NCBI GenBank assembly: GCA_051650965.1
Contig: JBOFRL010000018.1
Coordinates: 17,369-81,368 of the forward strand
Length of the DNA stretch: 64,000 nucleotides
From: Enterovibrio sp051650965
Lineage (GTDB): Bacteria; Pseudomonadota; Gammaproteobacteria; Enterobacterales; Vibrionaceae
Direction: 5' to 3'
Shown: positions 15,682 to 24,987 of the stretch, piece by piece
How positions within the stretch are numbered: the first letter of the stretch is position 1
How the letters are laid out: every line of letters starts with the position of its first letter
The notes under the pieces: generated by a model
The model's database searches: none
What the model was told of the DNA's origin: nothing
The model's input: the letters and a program-made list of their open reading frames with translations, nothing else
Translations under genes and position numbers: made by a program

Positions 15682-16839
15682 ATGCTCAAACTAACCAGTG
15701 CAGATGTATCACTCGGAGCGCAAGCTGCTGATAAAACGCAAGCGATCCATGAACTTGCAAGCGCCCTTGAAGCGAAGGGATTTGTTGACAGCGGCTATCA
15801 TCGGGCGATGCTCGACAGAGAGCAGCAAGTCACCACCTATTTAGGTAGCGGCATCGCTATCCCGCACGGCACGTTAGCGACCCGCTCGCTTGTGAAAAAG
15901 ACCGGCGTACACCTGCTTTATTTTCCGCAAGGTGTTGATTGGCAAGACGATAACACCGTTTATTTGGCTATCGGCATCGCGGCTTGCTCCGATGAGCATC
16001 TCACCATTTTGCAGCAACTCGCCGGCATTTTGGCCACCGACGGCATCGAAGAGCGCCTGAAAAATGCCAGCTGCTGTGATGATATTTTGGCCTTGTTTGA
16101 TACCGATAAAACATTGCCGCTGCTGTTTAATGAGCGCCTGATCAGTGCCAAATTCCCCGCCGCGCACTTTTTGCCGCTGCAAGCGCAGGCTGCCAGTTTG
16201 CTGCACGCTCAAGATGCGGTAGACAGCAATGTGATGCAGAGTTTGCTTGCGAGCGAAGCTGTCCATGTTGGAAAAGGGCTGTGGACGGTGAGTGCGGCGC
16301 AAAATTCTGGCCCAACCGCAATTTCATTTGTCAGCACGCTGAACGCGTTCACTTATCAAAATAGACCTGTACGCGGCTTGCTCGCGATTGCCGCGGCCGA
16401 CGAGCAATACACAACAATTTTGAATAAAGTCAGCCAGATGCTGCAAACAAACACGGTTGAGCAGCTCTTTACTGCAGCCGATAGCCACGCGGTGCTTGCG
16501 CTGTTGCACAGCGAGAGCAGCGTTGAGGCAAGCCCTGAAGAGGCGCCGTCTTCTGCTGCGGCAACCACGAAGCGCTTCGTGATCAAAAACAGACAGGGTC
16601 TGCACGCGCGTCCTGGCGCTCTTTTAGTCAGCGTTTGCAAAAAATTCGCAGCCCAACTCACCGTGCGCAACATCAGCACCGAGAGTGACACGGTCAATGC
16701 CAAAAGTTTGATGAGGCTGATAGCACTTGGCGTGCGCTGCGGCGATGAGCTTGAGTTTTACGCAGAAGGTGATGACGCGGCGCAGGCGCTGACGGCCATC
16801 GGCGAAGCCATCGATGACGGGCTTGGAGAAAAAATATGA
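15682..16839 (+). CDS. fruB: Fructose PTS diphosphoryl transfer protein (EIIA-HPr)
   Basis: A 385-residue cytoplasmic protein passing phosphate from Enzyme I to the fructose permease. Residues 1-145 form an EIIA-Fru domain with the phosphorylated His62 in IAIPHGT. A middle linker domain covers about 150-285. Residues 297-385 form an HPr-like (FPr) domain with the active His308 in GLHARPG. Size and order match E. coli FruB (376). It begins the fruBKA operon, with a GAAGGT ribosome binding site, and its stop overlaps the fruK start as ATGA. Induction by fructose through a Cra-like repressor is likely. Confidence 0.96.
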   Translation: MLKLTSADVSLGAQAADKTQAIHELASALEAKGFVDSGYHRAMLDREQQVTTYLGSGIAIPHGTLATRSLVKKTGVHLLYFPQGVDWQDDNTVYLAIGIAACSDEHLTILQQLAGILATDGIEERLKNASCCDDILALFDTDKTLPLLFNERLISAKFPAAHFLPLQAQAASLLHAQDAVDSNVMQSLLASEAVHVGKGLWTVSAAQNSGPTAISFVSTLNAFTYQNRPVRGLLAIAAADEQYTTILNKVSQMLQTNTVEQLFTAADSHAVLALLHSESSVEASPEEAPSSAAATTKRFVIKNRQGLHARPGALLVSVCKKFAAQLTVRNISTESDTVNAKSLMRLIALGVRCGDELEFYAEGDDAAQALTAIGEAIDDGLGEKI

Positions 16840-17765
16840 AACCAATTCTAACCGTCACCTTAAATCCGGCTATCGATCTTACAGGAAACCTTGCAACGCT
16901 GCACTGCGGCGCGGTTAACCCAATCCCAAGCGCCTCGTTTGCGCCAGGTGGCAAGGGGCTCAATGTGGCCAAAGTACTGGCCGATCTTGGCGCGCCTGCC
17001 ACGGCGACCGGCTTTCTTGGCGCGCAAAATCAGGATCTTTTTAGCGCCTATCTGCAAAAAAATAACATCGCTGATTGCTTTAAACGCATCGACGGCGCGA
17101 CACGCACCAACGTGAAAGTGGTCGAGCAGTCAGGCGCGGTCACGGATCTCAACTTTCCAGGCGCGGCCGTTTCGGCGCAAGATATTGCAGCCTTAGAAGA
17201 GCAGCTTTTCACACTGGCGGCGCAAAGCGAGTTTGTGGTTGTCGCGGGCAGTATTCCGCCAGGATTTGGCGGCGAAATTTTGCAGCGCTGGCTAACAAAG
17301 CTTAAGCAAGCGGGATGTAAGGTGCTTTTTGACAGCAGCCGTGACGCGCTGACAGCGGGCCTTAGCGCAACGCCTTGGCTTATCAAGCCGAACGATGAAG
17401 AGCTTTCGCAGTGGGCGCAAAAAAAGCTAACCACAACCCAAGAGATGCAAAGCGTCGCGCAAGAGCTTGCGCAGACCGGCATTGAGCATGTCGTGATCTC
17501 GCGTGGCGAGCACGGCGTTTTGTGGCTAGCTCAAGGAAAATGGCTTGCAAGCACGCCGCCACGCATGCAGGTGGTGAGCACCGTTGGCGCAGGTGACAGC
17601 CTCGTCGCCGGATTGTGTTTTGGCCTTGCGCAAGGCTGGCCGCATGAAGAGACGCTCGCCTTTGCCACTGCGCTTTCCGCGCTGGCTGTCACGCAAACCA
17701 ATGTTGGCGTTGAGAGCATCGAGCAAGTGCAGGCACTTGCCGCAACCATCAAAATTCAGTTGTGA
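16836..17765 (+). CDS. fruK: 1-phosphofructokinase
   Basis: A 309-residue PfkB-family kinase converting fructose 1-phosphate to fructose 1,6-bisphosphate with ATP. Seen: the N-terminal NPAIDLT, the PfkB motif GGKGLNVAKVLADLG, and the C-terminal ATP/anion-hole motif VGAGDSLVAG with the catalytic Asp. The start overlaps the fruB stop by four bases (ATGA), implying translational coupling. fruA follows after 11 bases. The family also includes tagatose-6-phosphate kinase, but the operon context settles the substrate. Confidence 0.96.
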   Translation: MKPILTVTLNPAIDLTGNLATLHCGAVNPIPSASFAPGGKGLNVAKVLADLGAPATATGFLGAQNQDLFSAYLQKNNIADCFKRIDGATRTNVKVVEQSGAVTDLNFPGAAVSAQDIAALEEQLFTLAAQSEFVVVAGSIPPGFGGEILQRWLTKLKQAGCKVLFDSSRDALTAGLSATPWLIKPNDEELSQWAQKKLTTTQEMQSVAQELAQTGIEHVVISRGEHGVLWLAQGKWLASTPPRMQVVSTVGAGDSLVAGLCFGLAQGWPHEETLAFATALSALAVTQTNVGVESIEQVQALAATIKIQL

Positions 17766-17776
17766 GAGTATAAAAA

Positions 17777-19516
17777 ATGAAAACTGTCATTGTTACTGCA
17801 TGCCCAAGTGGCATTGCTAGCACAATTTTAGCCGCCGATCTGCTAAAGAGCGCTGCTCAAGCGATTGATTGGTCTGTTGAAATTGAAATGCAATCCTCTT
17901 TAAAAAAGGCCACGCCTCTTACGGATGCACAAATTGCCGACGCGCAGCTTGTGATCTTGTTAGGGCCTGTCAGCGAGATGCAGCGCTTCATCGGCAAGCA
18001 GGTGTTCCAAGCGCCGATCAAAGCTTGCTTTGATGAGCCGCAGCTGTTTTTGCAAAAAGCGGCCAAAGAGAGCGCGATTTTAGAAGAAGGCGCGCTTAAA
18101 AAAGCCAGTGCCCCCGTCGCCCAAAAGAGCAGCGCAAGCTTAAACATTGTCGGGATCACAGCGTGCCCAACTGGCGTAGCGCACACATTTATGGCTGCAG
18201 AAGCGTTAACCACGCTCGCGACAAAACTTGGCCACCGCATCAAAATTGAGACGCGCGGCTCTGTTGGCGTGAAAAATCAGCTCACCGAGCAAGAGATCAG
18301 CGACGCCGATCTGGTTATTATCGCTGCCGATATTGAAATTGATCTGGCGCGCTTTGCTGGCAAACGGCTATACCGCACCAGCACAGGCGCGGCGCTGAAA
18401 AAAACGGCGCAAACTTTAGAGCTTGCAGCAGACGAAGCGAAAGTCTATCACCATTCTGCAGCCGCAGTGGAAGAGACCAAGCAGCCGCAAACCTCGATAA
18501 CTGCCGATATTTACAAGCACTTAATGACCGGCGTGTCGCACATGCTGCCATTGGTTGTTGCCGGTGGTCTGTGTATCGCGCTCTCTTTTGTTTTTGGTAT
18601 TGAAGCATTCAAAGAGCAGGGCACGCTGCCTGCGGCGCTAATGAAAATTGGTGGCGACAGTGCATTTGCCCTGATGATCCCTGTTTTTGCAGGCTTTATC
18701 GCCTTCTCTATCGCTGACAGACCAGGACTTGCACCTGGCCTTATCGGCGGTATGCTCGCAAGCTTAACGGGCGCAGGCTTTTTAGGCGGGATCGTGGCCG
18801 GTTTTCTTGCCGGTTACAGCGCCAAAATCATCGCGGAAAAATTACCGCTGCCTGAGTCAATGAATGCGCTCAAGCCGATTTTCTTGATCCCACTTTTGGC
18901 AAGCCTTATTACCGGCCTTGTTATGGTGTTTGTGGTCGGCGAGCCAGTTTCGCAGATCATGCAAGGTCTCACTTCATTTTTGAATGAAATGGGCTCTGCC
19001 AACGCCGTACTGCTTGGCGCGCTACTTGGCGCGATGATGTGTTTTGATCTTGGCGGACCAGTGAACAAGGCGGCCTATACCTTTGGTGTCGGTTTGCTCG
19101 CTTCACAAACTTACGCGCCAATGGCGGCCATCATGGCGGCGGGCATGGTTCCTGCGCTAGGAGTCGGGCTTGCGACATTTTTGGCACGCAAAAAATTCAC
19201 CTCTGCAGAGCAGCAAGGCGGACGCGCGGCGTTTGTACTTGGACTTTGCTTCATCTCTGAAGGCGCAATTCCATTTGCGGCGCGCGATCCACTGCGCATG
19301 ATCCCTGTGTGCATGGCTGGCGGCGCGTTGACGGGTGCGCTGTCGATGCTGTTTGGCGCAAAATTGATGGCACCGCACGGCGGCATTTTTGTGGTATTCA
19401 TTCCCAATGCCATCATGCCAGTGATGCCTTACCTAGCGGCAATCGCGGCAGGCACTTTGCTGGTTGGCATCGTGTACGCGGCAATTAAGCCGTCTGAGCC
19501 ATCGCAAAATAGCTAA
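17777..19516 (+). CDS. fruA: Fructose PTS permease EIIB'BC
   Basis: A 579-residue inner-membrane permease taking up fructose as fructose 1-phosphate. Order: a duplicated, probably non-catalytic EIIB' domain (about 1-100; Cys9 in ACPSGIAST), the active EIIB domain (about 125-220; phosphorylated Cys130 in TACPTGVAHTFM), then the EIIC membrane domain (about 245-575), with about ten hydrophobic segments and a GGPVNKAAYTFG motif. The order and size match E. coli FruA (563). It ends the fru operon with a strong palindromic terminator. Confidence 0.96.
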   Translation: MKTVIVTACPSGIASTILAADLLKSAAQAIDWSVEIEMQSSLKKATPLTDAQIADAQLVILLGPVSEMQRFIGKQVFQAPIKACFDEPQLFLQKAAKESAILEEGALKKASAPVAQKSSASLNIVGITACPTGVAHTFMAAEALTTLATKLGHRIKIETRGSVGVKNQLTEQEISDADLVIIAADIEIDLARFAGKRLYRTSTGAALKKTAQTLELAADEAKVYHHSAAAVEETKQPQTSITADIYKHLMTGVSHMLPLVVAGGLCIALSFVFGIEAFKEQGTLPAALMKIGGDSAFALMIPVFAGFIAFSIADRPGLAPGLIGGMLASLTGAGFLGGIVAGFLAGYSAKIIAEKLPLPESMNALKPIFLIPLLASLITGLVMVFVVGEPVSQIMQGLTSFLNEMGSANAVLLGALLGAMMCFDLGGPVNKAAYTFGVGLLASQTYAPMAAIMAAGMVPALGVGLATFLARKKFTSAEQQGGRAAFVLGLCFISEGAIPFAARDPLRMIPVCMAGGALTGALSMLFGAKLMAPHGGIFVVFIPNAIMPVMPYLAAIAAGTLLVGIVYAAIKPSEPSQNS

Positions 19517-19524
19517 ATATGAAA

Positions 19525-19552
19525 TAAAAAAGGTGGCATGCCACCTTTTTTT
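19525..19552. terminator. Bidirectional terminator between fruA and pncB
   Basis: A perfect palindrome, AAAAAGGTGGCATGCCACCTTTTT, with an A-run before and a T-run after, between two convergent genes. Confidence 0.9.
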
Positions 19553-19566
19553 CTTCTTGCAAACTG

Positions 19567-20727
19567 TTACAGATTAAACGCCCGCTTTAGCTTAGAGAGA
19601 TAGCGATGATCTTGGCAGATAGACTTGCCGGGTTCATCAGAGATCTTCGCCACCGGCTTGCCATTGCAACTCACTAATTTTATTACGACATTTAGCGTGG
19701 TCACGCCCGGCAGATCGCAGGTTAGCTGCGTGCCGATCCCAAACGAAATGTTGATCCTGCCAGCAAAGTGGTGGTGGATCTGCAGCGCTTTTTCCATCGT
19801 CAAGCCGTCAGAAAAAACCAGCGTTTTGCTCAGTGGGTCGATGCCCAGTTTGTGGTAATGGCGCAGCGCCTTTTCTCCCCACACAATCGGGTCGCCGCTA
19901 TCGTGGCGCAGCCCTGTGAACTGCTGGCTCAAATAGGGGGAAAAATCGTGCAAAAACGCATCCATATTGATGCAATCGGTGAGCGCAATCCCCAGTTTAT
20001 CCGGATATTCTTGCAGCCAGCGGTGCAAAGCCAGCTGCTGCGACGACGCAAGCTCGCCCGCGAGCTGTTGGTGCGCCTGAAACCACTCATGCGCCTGCGT
20101 GCCGACAGCGTTCAATTGGTACTGCTTGGCCAGCCACAAATTCGACGTCCCCGCAAACGCAGCTGACTCACTCGCAAGTTTTTCAACAATTGCGTAATGC
20201 ACTTTTTTTGAAAAACGGCGCCGCGTTCCAAAATCAACAAATTTAAAATCGCTATCTGCCTGCGCGAGAATAGCCAATTTGTCGTCTAAGCGCGTCAGTG
20301 CCTGCTCCAATGTGGCCGCAGGATAGCGATGCTGATTGCGCAGCTCACAAATTACAGCCAGCAGTGGCACTTCCCACAAAATGATGTCTAACCAAGGGCC
20401 GGTGATCGTAACCGTGAGCTGATCATGCTTAACGCTTAATCGCACATGCTTAGGATTTAGAGAAAAATTGGCTAAAAACTCTAAATAATCAGCCTGATAA
20501 AGACCGAGACTGGCAAGATAATCGAGCTCATCTTGACTAAATTTTAAAGCTGCAAGCGCAAAAACTTGCTGCTGCAACTCAGCTTTTAAAAAGCTAAGAT
20601 CCTCATCACTGCGGCAATGAAATTGGGCGCTCGCCGTCACCAAAGGGTAGTGATGAAAAATAGCCTGCTGCATATTTAGCTTATAAGCGTCAGTATCAAG
20701 CAGTGATGAAATTAGGGGTTGCTGCAT
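19567..20727 (-). CDS. pncB: Nicotinate phosphoribosyltransferase
   Basis: The first step of NAD salvage from nicotinate, using PRPP and ATP. The 386-residue protein (E. coli 400) has the N-terminal SLLDTDAYKLNMQQAIFHHY, DFGTRRRFSKKV, the phosphorylated His in GTQAHEWF, GLRHDSGDP for phosphoribosyl binding and FGIGTQLTCD. The start has GAGGT upstream. It diverges from pepN, the same arrangement as in E. coli. It is shorter only at the C-terminal end. Confidence 0.96.
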   Translation of the reverse strand: MQQPLISSLLDTDAYKLNMQQAIFHHYPLVTASAQFHCRSDEDLSFLKAELQQQVFALAALKFSQDELDYLASLGLYQADYLEFLANFSLNPKHVRLSVKHDQLTVTITGPWLDIILWEVPLLAVICELRNQHRYPAATLEQALTRLDDKLAILAQADSDFKFVDFGTRRRFSKKVHYAIVEKLASESAAFAGTSNLWLAKQYQLNAVGTQAHEWFQAHQQLAGELASSQQLALHRWLQEYPDKLGIALTDCINMDAFLHDFSPYLSQQFTGLRHDSGDPIVWGEKALRHYHKLGIDPLSKTLVFSDGLTMEKALQIHHHFAGRINISFGIGTQLTCDLPGVTTLNVVIKLVSCNGKPVAKISDEPGKSICQDHRYLSKLKRAFNL

Positions 20728-20993
20728 TCAAATGTGTACCTCAAATGGCCATCTCAAGTCTGCATGTAATAAATAGCGCTTGATCTTAGGAAAATATGCA
20801 CAAATTAATGTTAAATCAGTAAGATGCAATTAAACCAATCGGCCAACTTTTATCGACGTCCGATCATAATAACAAATATGCTTAAGCTCTAGAATACCAA
20901 TTTGATTGCGCACAAGTAGTTACAATATTTTTTATTTACTTATTACCTAATTTAAGGTAGCCATTTATTTTATTTCGATATCAAGGAGTTCAT

Positions 20994-23636
20994 ATGTCAT
21001 ACGCGTCCACTTCCAGCGAGACTCCACCGCGCGCCACATTTCGCAGCGACTATCAGCCGAGCCACTTCACTATCAGCGCGATTGATCTTAACTTTGCGTT
21101 AAGCACAGCCGCAACGCAAGTGATTGCTTGCAGCCAAGTTGAAAAAAATCCCGCAGCCGACCAGCAAACGTCAAATAACACTTTGTTTTTAAATGGCGAA
21201 AATCTGCAGCTGATCCGCGTCGAAATCGATGGAAAAGCGTGGACAGACTATGAGCTGCAGCACGATGGACTCTCGCTTTTTAATGTGCCTGATAATTTTA
21301 AACTTTTGATCGAAACGCAAATTGCGCCAAAAGAGAACACGGCGCTCGAAGGGCTTTATCTGGCAGGCGAGGCGTACTGCACGCAATGCGAGGCGCAAGG
21401 CTTTCGCCGTATCACCTATTATCTCGACCGCCCTGACGTGCAGGCCGTTTTCACCACCACCATTGTTGCGCCGCAAACATTGCCGCACCTATTAAGCAAT
21501 GGAAATCAAGTCGCTAGCGGCGTTTTAGATGACGGCCGCCACTGGGTAAAATGGCACGATCCATTTAAAAAGCCTAGCTACCTGTTCGCGCTGGTTGCCG
21601 GCGATTTTGACAAGCTGAGCGACACTTTTGTCAGCAAAAGTGGCAGAAATATTGCGCTTGAGATCTTTGTTGATAAAGGCAATTTAAGCCGCGCCACGCA
21701 CGCAATGGAGTCGCTCAAACAAGCGATGGCGTGGGATGAGCGCCGCTTTAACCTCGAGTATGATCTTGATATCTATATGATTGTCGCCGTGGACTTTTTC
21801 AACATGGGCGCGATGGAGAATAAAGGACTCAATATTTTTAACTCCAAATATGTGCTCGCCGACGCCAAAAGCGCCACCGACCAAGATTATCTGTCGATTG
21901 AGGCGGTAATTGGCCACGAATATTTTCACAACTGGACGGGCAACCGCGTTACTTGTCGCGACTGGTTTCAGCTTAGCCTCAAAGAGGGGCTGACCGTTTT
22001 TCGCGATCAAGAATTTTCCTGCGATCTCGGCTCGCGCGCGGTAAACCGCATCGCTAACGTGCGTATTATTCGCGGCCCGCAATTTGCCGAAGACGCAAGC
22101 CCGATGGCGCACCCGATCCGCCCAGAAAAAGTCATTGAAATGAATAACTTCTACACGCTTACCGTGTACGAAAAGGGCAGTGAGGTGATCCGCATGATCC
22201 ACACGCTGCTCGGCGAGGACAATTTCCAAAAGGGCATGCAGCTCTATTTTGCGCGCCACGATGGCACGGCCGCGACCTGTGATGATTTTGTGCAGGCGAT
22301 GCAAGATGCGAGCGGCGTTGATCTGAGCCAATTTCGCTTGTGGTACAGCCAATCAGGCACGCCAGAATTGTCAGTCACCAGCGATTATGATGAGGAAAAA
22401 CAGCAAGTTACACTGACGGTAAGCCAGCATACGCCAGCCACGCTTGATCAAGCGCACAAAGAGGCGCTGCTCATTCCGCTCGATATTGAGCTGTACCGGC
22501 AAAATGGTAGCGTTATTCCGCTGCAGTTTAACGGCAGCCCCATCGCTAACGTGCTGCACGTGACTCAAGACAAGCAGCAATTTATTTTTGACCATGTGGA
22601 TGAGCGGCCGGTATTGTCACTGCTGCGTGATTTTTCTGCGCCGGTAAAACTGCACTACGACTACTGCGACAGCGAACTTATCTTATTGATGCATCACGCA
22701 AAAAGTCCGTTTTCTTGCTGGGATGCCAGCCAGCTTTTACTCGCACGCCACATCAAACGCTACATCGAAAATTGGCAAGCGGGTAGAAAGAGCGATTTGC
22801 CTGATGAGGTGATCGAGGCGTTTCGCGTCACGCTGCTCAGCCACTCGTTAGATAACGCATTGATCAGCGAGATCTTTACGCTGCCGTCAGAAAATGAAAT
22901 CGCGGGTTGGTATGAGCAAATTGACGTGCAAGCGATTTTTGAGGTGCGCAAACAGCTCAAACAGATTTTGAGCGACGCCCTATTTGAGCCGTTTTTCATG
23001 CTTTATCATAATCATGCGCAAACGCAGTACACCGTTTCACATCAAGCAATCGGCGAGCGCATGCTGCGCAACTGCTGCTTAAGTTACCTTGCCCAAAGCG
23101 AGCAAGGCGATGCGCTGGTAAAAAATCATTTTGCAGCAGCCACTAACATGACCGACACCATGGCAGCGCTGAGCGCGGCAAATTACGCGCAGCTTGCTTG
23201 TCGCGATGAGCTGATGGCGCAGTTTAGCCAAACTTGGCAGCACGATGGGCTGGTGATGGACAAATGGTTTGGCTTGCAGGGGACAAATCCTGCCAGCAAC
23301 TGCTTAACGGTTGTACAAAAACAACTTGAGCATCCGGCATTTAGCATGAAAAACCCTAACCGTGTGCGCTCGCTGATCGGCGCCTTTGCGCAGCAAAATC
23401 CGCTACGCTTTCATGCCAGTGACGGCAGCGGCTATCGCTTTTTAACGCAAATTTTAACCCAGCTCAACGAGTCAAATCCGCAGGTGGCTTCGCGTCTTAT
23501 TGACCCACTTTTGAAGTGGCGCAAGTTAGATCCAGCCAGACAAGTGCTAATGAAACAACAACTTGAGGAGTTGGAGCAGCTGCCTAATTTGTCAAATGAC
23601 CTGTTTGAAAAGATCAATCAGGCATTAAACGTTTAA
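20994..23636 (+). CDS. pepN: Aminopeptidase N
   Basis: An 880-residue M1-family zinc metallo-aminopeptidase of broad specificity, acting in the cytoplasm in late protein turnover. Seen: the exopeptidase motif GAMEN (residues 272-276) and the zinc site HEYFH (308-312) with the third ligand Glu331 in SLKEG. The beta-rich N-terminal domain precedes these, and a DUF3458-type Ig-like domain and helical C-terminal domain follow. The N-terminus is about ten residues longer than in E. coli PepN (870). It starts at 20994 after AAGGAG and stands alone upstream of DUF2835. Confidence 0.97.
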   Translation: MSYASTSSETPPRATFRSDYQPSHFTISAIDLNFALSTAATQVIACSQVEKNPAADQQTSNNTLFLNGENLQLIRVEIDGKAWTDYELQHDGLSLFNVPDNFKLLIETQIAPKENTALEGLYLAGEAYCTQCEAQGFRRITYYLDRPDVQAVFTTTIVAPQTLPHLLSNGNQVASGVLDDGRHWVKWHDPFKKPSYLFALVAGDFDKLSDTFVSKSGRNIALEIFVDKGNLSRATHAMESLKQAMAWDERRFNLEYDLDIYMIVAVDFFNMGAMENKGLNIFNSKYVLADAKSATDQDYLSIEAVIGHEYFHNWTGNRVTCRDWFQLSLKEGLTVFRDQEFSCDLGSRAVNRIANVRIIRGPQFAEDASPMAHPIRPEKVIEMNNFYTLTVYEKGSEVIRMIHTLLGEDNFQKGMQLYFARHDGTAATCDDFVQAMQDASGVDLSQFRLWYSQSGTPELSVTSDYDEEKQQVTLTVSQHTPATLDQAHKEALLIPLDIELYRQNGSVIPLQFNGSPIANVLHVTQDKQQFIFDHVDERPVLSLLRDFSAPVKLHYDYCDSELILLMHHAKSPFSCWDASQLLLARHIKRYIENWQAGRKSDLPDEVIEAFRVTLLSHSLDNALISEIFTLPSENEIAGWYEQIDVQAIFEVRKQLKQILSDALFEPFFMLYHNHAQTQYTVSHQAIGERMLRNCCLSYLAQSEQGDALVKNHFAAATNMTDTMAALSAANYAQLACRDELMAQFSQTWQHDGLVMDKWFGLQGTNPASNCLTVVQKQLEHPAFSMKNPNRVRSLIGAFAQQNPLRFHASDGSGYRFLTQILTQLNESNPQVASRLIDPLLKWRKLDPARQVLMKQQLEELEQLPNLSNDLFEKINQALNV

Positions 23637-23664
23637 TTCACTTGCAAAACCATTTTTTTTCAGT

Positions 23665-23698
23665 ATTGTAAGCTGCTTGAGTGAGGGCGGCTTACAAT
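23665..23698 (+). promoter_or_regulatory. Hairpin enclosing the start of the DUF2835 gene
   Basis: A perfect 9-bp stem (ATTGTAAGC at 23665-23673, GCTTACAAT at 23690-23698) has a 16-base loop. The loop holds the likely Shine-Dalgarno (GAGGG) and the 3' arm runs into the ATG at 23697. Translational control is a possibility, not shown. Confidence 0.4.
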
Positions 23699-23921
23699 GC
23701 GTGAATTTCATTTTAGACTTGATATTTATTACACCACTTTTTTGCGCCATTATTCTGGGCAAGCTGCGACTATTATGGTCGAGGCAGAGGAAAATGGTCA
23801 GCGAATTCAATTTCCTGCGTTCCATCTGCGGCCTTTTGTTACCCATATTGGGATCCGCGGTCGTTTTAAGATCACGCTTGGACGCAATAACAGCATCGTC
23901 TCTCTAAAACAAGTGGGCTAA
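23697..23921 (+). CDS. DUF2835 family protein
   Basis: A 74-residue protein matching the small DUF2835 family of Gammaproteobacteria, whose function is unknown. Recognisable elements are the N-terminal beta segment FHFRLDIYYTTFLRHYSGQA, a basic/aromatic middle (FPAFHLRPFVTHIGIRGRF) and a final SLKQ. It begins 60 bases after pepN and may be cotranscribed. The start codon sits in the stem of a hairpin. btuC follows. Confidence 0.8.
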   Translation: MREFHFRLDIYYTTFLRHYSGQAATIMVEAEENGQRIQFPAFHLRPFVTHIGIRGRFKITLGRNNSIVSLKQVG

Positions 23922-24000
23922 GTCAGGCGCGCAATTTTTTGCGTTGAAATTCAATGCATTTGTCGCTATTGTCGAGAGCCAGAATTCTTGTGATATCAAC

Positions 24001-24987
24001 ATGTCGTTTTTTCTATTGATAGAGCAAAGCCGCCGCCGCTGGCTGTGTGTGATTTTTGCTGCGCTTTTGCTCACCATCACGCTCTTTTTTGCCGCGCTTT
24101 TGATTGGCGAAATCACTTTTAACCCTTTCAATTTAGAGCCGCTGCATGTTGAGCTGCTCACGACGCTGCGCTTGCCGCGCGCGTTAGCGGCCATTTTGGT
24201 CGGCGCGGCGCTGGCCGTTTGTGGCGGCGCGCTGCAAGTTTTACTTGGCAATCCACTGGCCGAGCCTGGCATTCTTGGGATCTCAAGCGGCGCGACACTC
24301 GCGCTAGTCGCACTCTTTTTTTGCTTTCCATTACAAATAACAGCTTTTAGCACCATGTTGACAGCGATGCTTGGCGCAGTGATTTTTACCGGCGCTCTGG
24401 TGTGGGTGTCCCGAAAATGGCGCCTATCTACAGCACGTTTGCTGCTGATGGGTATGTGTTTTAGCATTTTATCTAGCGCACTGGTGACGTGGGCGTTTTA
24501 CTTTAGTAACGAGCTGCATCTAAGGCAATTGATCTACTGGCTGATGGGCAGCCTGTCTGGCGTTGGCTGGCCGCAGCTTTCCTTATCTATCGTCATGCTT
24601 CCGGTGCTGTTTGCGATGATTTTGCAGGCAAAACAGCTAGATCTGTTAATGCTCGGTGAAACGCAGGCGATGCTGCGCGGGCAAAACAGCGCTGCGCTGC
24701 GCACCAAACTTATCTTGATGATCAGCCTGTTAATTGGCGCAAGTACCGCTATGGCGGGGATCATTGGTTTTGTTGGCCTGATCGTGCCGCATTTTTTACG
24801 ACTATGGCTAGGCTGTGATAACCGCTACCTGCTGCCACTCAGCGCGCTCGTTGGCGCAAGTTTGCTGCTATTAGCCGATATTATCGCAAGAACGGCGCTG
24901 ATCGCCGCAGAGCTTCCGGTCGGCGCTGTAACAACCGTGATCGGTGCGCCTCTTTTTATCTGGATTTTACTAAAACGCGCATGCTGA
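24001..24987 (+). CDS. btuC: Vitamin B12 ABC transporter permease BtuC
   Basis: Inner-membrane permease of the cobalamin importer, forming a BtuC2D2 complex. With the start at 24001 it has 328 residues (E. coli 326) and about ten membrane helices. Seen: LRLPRALAAILVGAALAVCG, NPLAEPGILGISSGA, the cytoplasmic GFVGLIVPHFLR that contacts the ATPase, and ELPVGAVTTVIGAP near the end. An upstream in-frame start at 23944 would add 19 residues without homology, and neither start has a good ribosome binding site. It overlaps btuD by seven bases. The binding protein BtuF and receptor BtuB are not in the window, and I see no cobalamin riboswitch. Confidence 0.9.
   Translation: MSFFLLIEQSRRRWLCVIFAALLLTITLFFAALLIGEITFNPFNLEPLHVELLTTLRLPRALAAILVGAALAVCGGALQVLLGNPLAEPGILGISSGATLALVALFFCFPLQITAFSTMLTAMLGAVIFTGALVWVSRKWRLSTARLLLMGMCFSILSSALVTWAFYFSNELHLRQLIYWLMGSLSGVGWPQLSLSIVMLPVLFAMILQAKQLDLLMLGETQAMLRGQNSAALRTKLILMISLLIGASTAMAGIIGFVGLIVPHFLRLWLGCDNRYLLPLSALVGASLLLLADIIARTALIAAELPVGAVTTVIGAPLFIWILLKRAC

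Noticed and set aside
21684..22352. A 222-codon minus-strand frame inside pepN
   Set aside because: It overlaps the conserved catalytic region of pepN on the other strand and shows no recognisable protein features.
23637..24000. Cobalamin riboswitch before btuC
   Set aside because: The space is short and mostly occupied by the DUF2835 gene; no B12-box-like sequence was seen.
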